This document shows, in pieces, positions 45,502-46,103 of a stretch of DNA of 46,103 bases (positions are counted from its first letter, which is position 1; every line of letters starts with the position of its first letter). Made by a program: the position numbers and the translations under genes. This DNA comes from Rhodovulum steppense (GTDB lineage: Bacteria > Pseudomonadota > Alphaproteobacteria > Rhodobacterales > Rhodobacteraceae), in assembly GCF_004339675.1 (NCBI RefSeq), contig NZ_SLVM01000028.1:1-46103 (forward strand). Reading direction: 5' to 3'. Below the pieces are notes generated by a model, which was not told the origin of the DNA, did no database searches, and saw only the letters and a program-made list of their open reading frames with translations.

Positions 45502-45683
45502 GATTTAGGCTTCGGGAGATTATGTCCCGCGTGGAACACTAGCGACATTAGCGATTGCCGTGTTCCAGAGCCGCGACCACCGGGCGATGGAATGAAAGAA
45601 GTTGGACAAGCGCAAGGCTCGTGCAGCGTTCCAAGAGGAACGCTTGACTGAACCTGCCGGTTCTCCGGAAAAACGAGGCTTCT
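45502..45683. other. Stretch between tRNA-Gly and the IS fragments
   Basis: No gene supported. A minus-strand frame (reading LSFHRPVVAALEHGNR before a stop) has protein-like flavour but no start. It may be debris of an element inserted near the tRNA. Confidence 0.3.
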
Positions 45684-45745
45684 GACCTGAGCCCCGCATC
45701 CTCCTCCAGTTTGAGGTAGAGTCCGCTCCAACAAGGAGACGGACG

Positions 45746-45889
45746 ATGAAGCGATCAAGGTTCAGCGAAGAACAGATCATCGGTATTCTGAAGGAAGAGG
45801 AAGCCGACATGGCAACAGCCGACGTGTGCCGCAAACACGGTGTGAGTTCTGTGGCTGGCCTGCTGGCGGTTTCGTGGACAACAGGTTAG
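45746..45889 (+). pseudogene. IS3-family OrfA, truncated after about 35 codons
   Basis: ATG at 45746 with AAGGAG upstream opens MKRSRFSEEQIIGILKEEE and ADVCRKHGVS, the standard N-terminal helix-turn-helix of IS3-family OrfA. From about 45853 the match is lost and the frame runs into unrelated sequence with a stop at 45887-45889. The left terminal repeat probably starts near TGACCTGAGCCCC (about 45684). The element is cut by another fragment in opposite orientation. Confidence 0.85.
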
Positions 45890-46050
45890 GTTCGCATAGC
45901 TCGGTCCTCGAACGCCATAGGACTTGGGCAGCCCGGCTTGGATTGGCGTCGCTTCGGATTGTAGAAGCGCTCGATGTCGTCGAACACATCGGCGCGGGCG
46001 GCATCGTGGCCTGAACCGCACCGGGTTTGCCGGAGGCTGATTTCGGTGAG
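45886..46050 (-). pseudogene. IS3-family OrfB C-terminal fragment, opposite orientation
   Basis: Reading the minus strand gives HDAARADVFDDIERFYNPKR, then RQSKPGCPSPMAFE and a stop at 45886-45888. This is the well-known tail of IS3 OrfB (DVFDYIERFYNP..RRHS..GY.SP..FE) with changed residues. An in-frame TAA at 46051-46053 cuts it from any upstream part. It abuts or overlaps the OrfA fragment end-on, showing nested or rearranged insertions. Confidence 0.75.
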
Positions 46051-46103
46051 TTACGCGGCCATGTCTTCAGTTTCCAGAGCGGCGTAGAAGTTTGCCTCTG
46101 CTT

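Overview
The window reads as a chromosomal segment of a high-G+C alphaproteobacterium of the Rhodobacterales (Rhodobacteraceae/Paracoccaceae). The signs are the leuC-leuD-(phosphatase)-leuB order, the rsfS-rlmH-gpmI-envC-ctpA-rppH run, a dcw cluster headed by mraZ, an IalB-like periplasmic protein, SD-led short 5' ends, and an array of CCUCCUCCC-loop hairpins of the CcsR/'cuckoo RNA' type known from Rhodobacter. No species is assigned.

Layout. 1-600: tail of an IS3-family transposase and debris. 608-852: two tandem tRNA-Asp genes (minus) behind a good sigma70-like promoter. 898-9292 (minus): adenine deaminase, then the leucine operon leuC - AAA ATPase - DUF4276 - leuD - secreted endo/exonuclease/phosphatase-family protein - leuB. 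9538-16689 (plus): SOUL protein, rsfS, rlmH, gpmI, EnvC-like factor, ctpA, rppH and a methyltransferase. 16693-18621 (minus): small conserved protein, HEPN/AbiU2-like gene, dapD. 18713-25027: LOG protein (+), rlmN and ialB (-), asparaginase, class III aminotransferase and APH-type kinase (+). 25042-36785 (minus): msrB and a dcw block mraZ-rsmH-ftsL-ftsI-murE-murF-mraY-[membrane protein]-[TM anchor/TPR gene split by an in-frame UGA]-murD. 37372-38445: mrp/apbC. 38725-38904: hairpin RNA array (+). 39198-41582: uvrD (-). 41833-45276: pyruvate carboxylase (+). 45427-45501: tRNA-Gly, followed to the end by overlapping IS3-type fragments.

Most of the segment is housekeeping: leucine and lysine/DAP synthesis, murein synthesis and division, ribosome maturation, anaplerosis. 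Accessory genes are inserted into it with very tight stop/start junctions. The ATPase + DUF4276 pair looks like an ATPase-plus-Toprim-like phage-defence module and sits exactly between leuC and leuD. A HEPN/AbiU2-like gene starts inside the end of dapD. A membrane-anchored TPR gene interrupts the dcw cluster. The most interesting items are the leuCD-embedded pair, the four-hairpin anti-Shine-Dalgarno RNA array without a visible DUF1127 partner, and the UGA-split TPR gene. All functional calls come from reading motifs; no database search was run.
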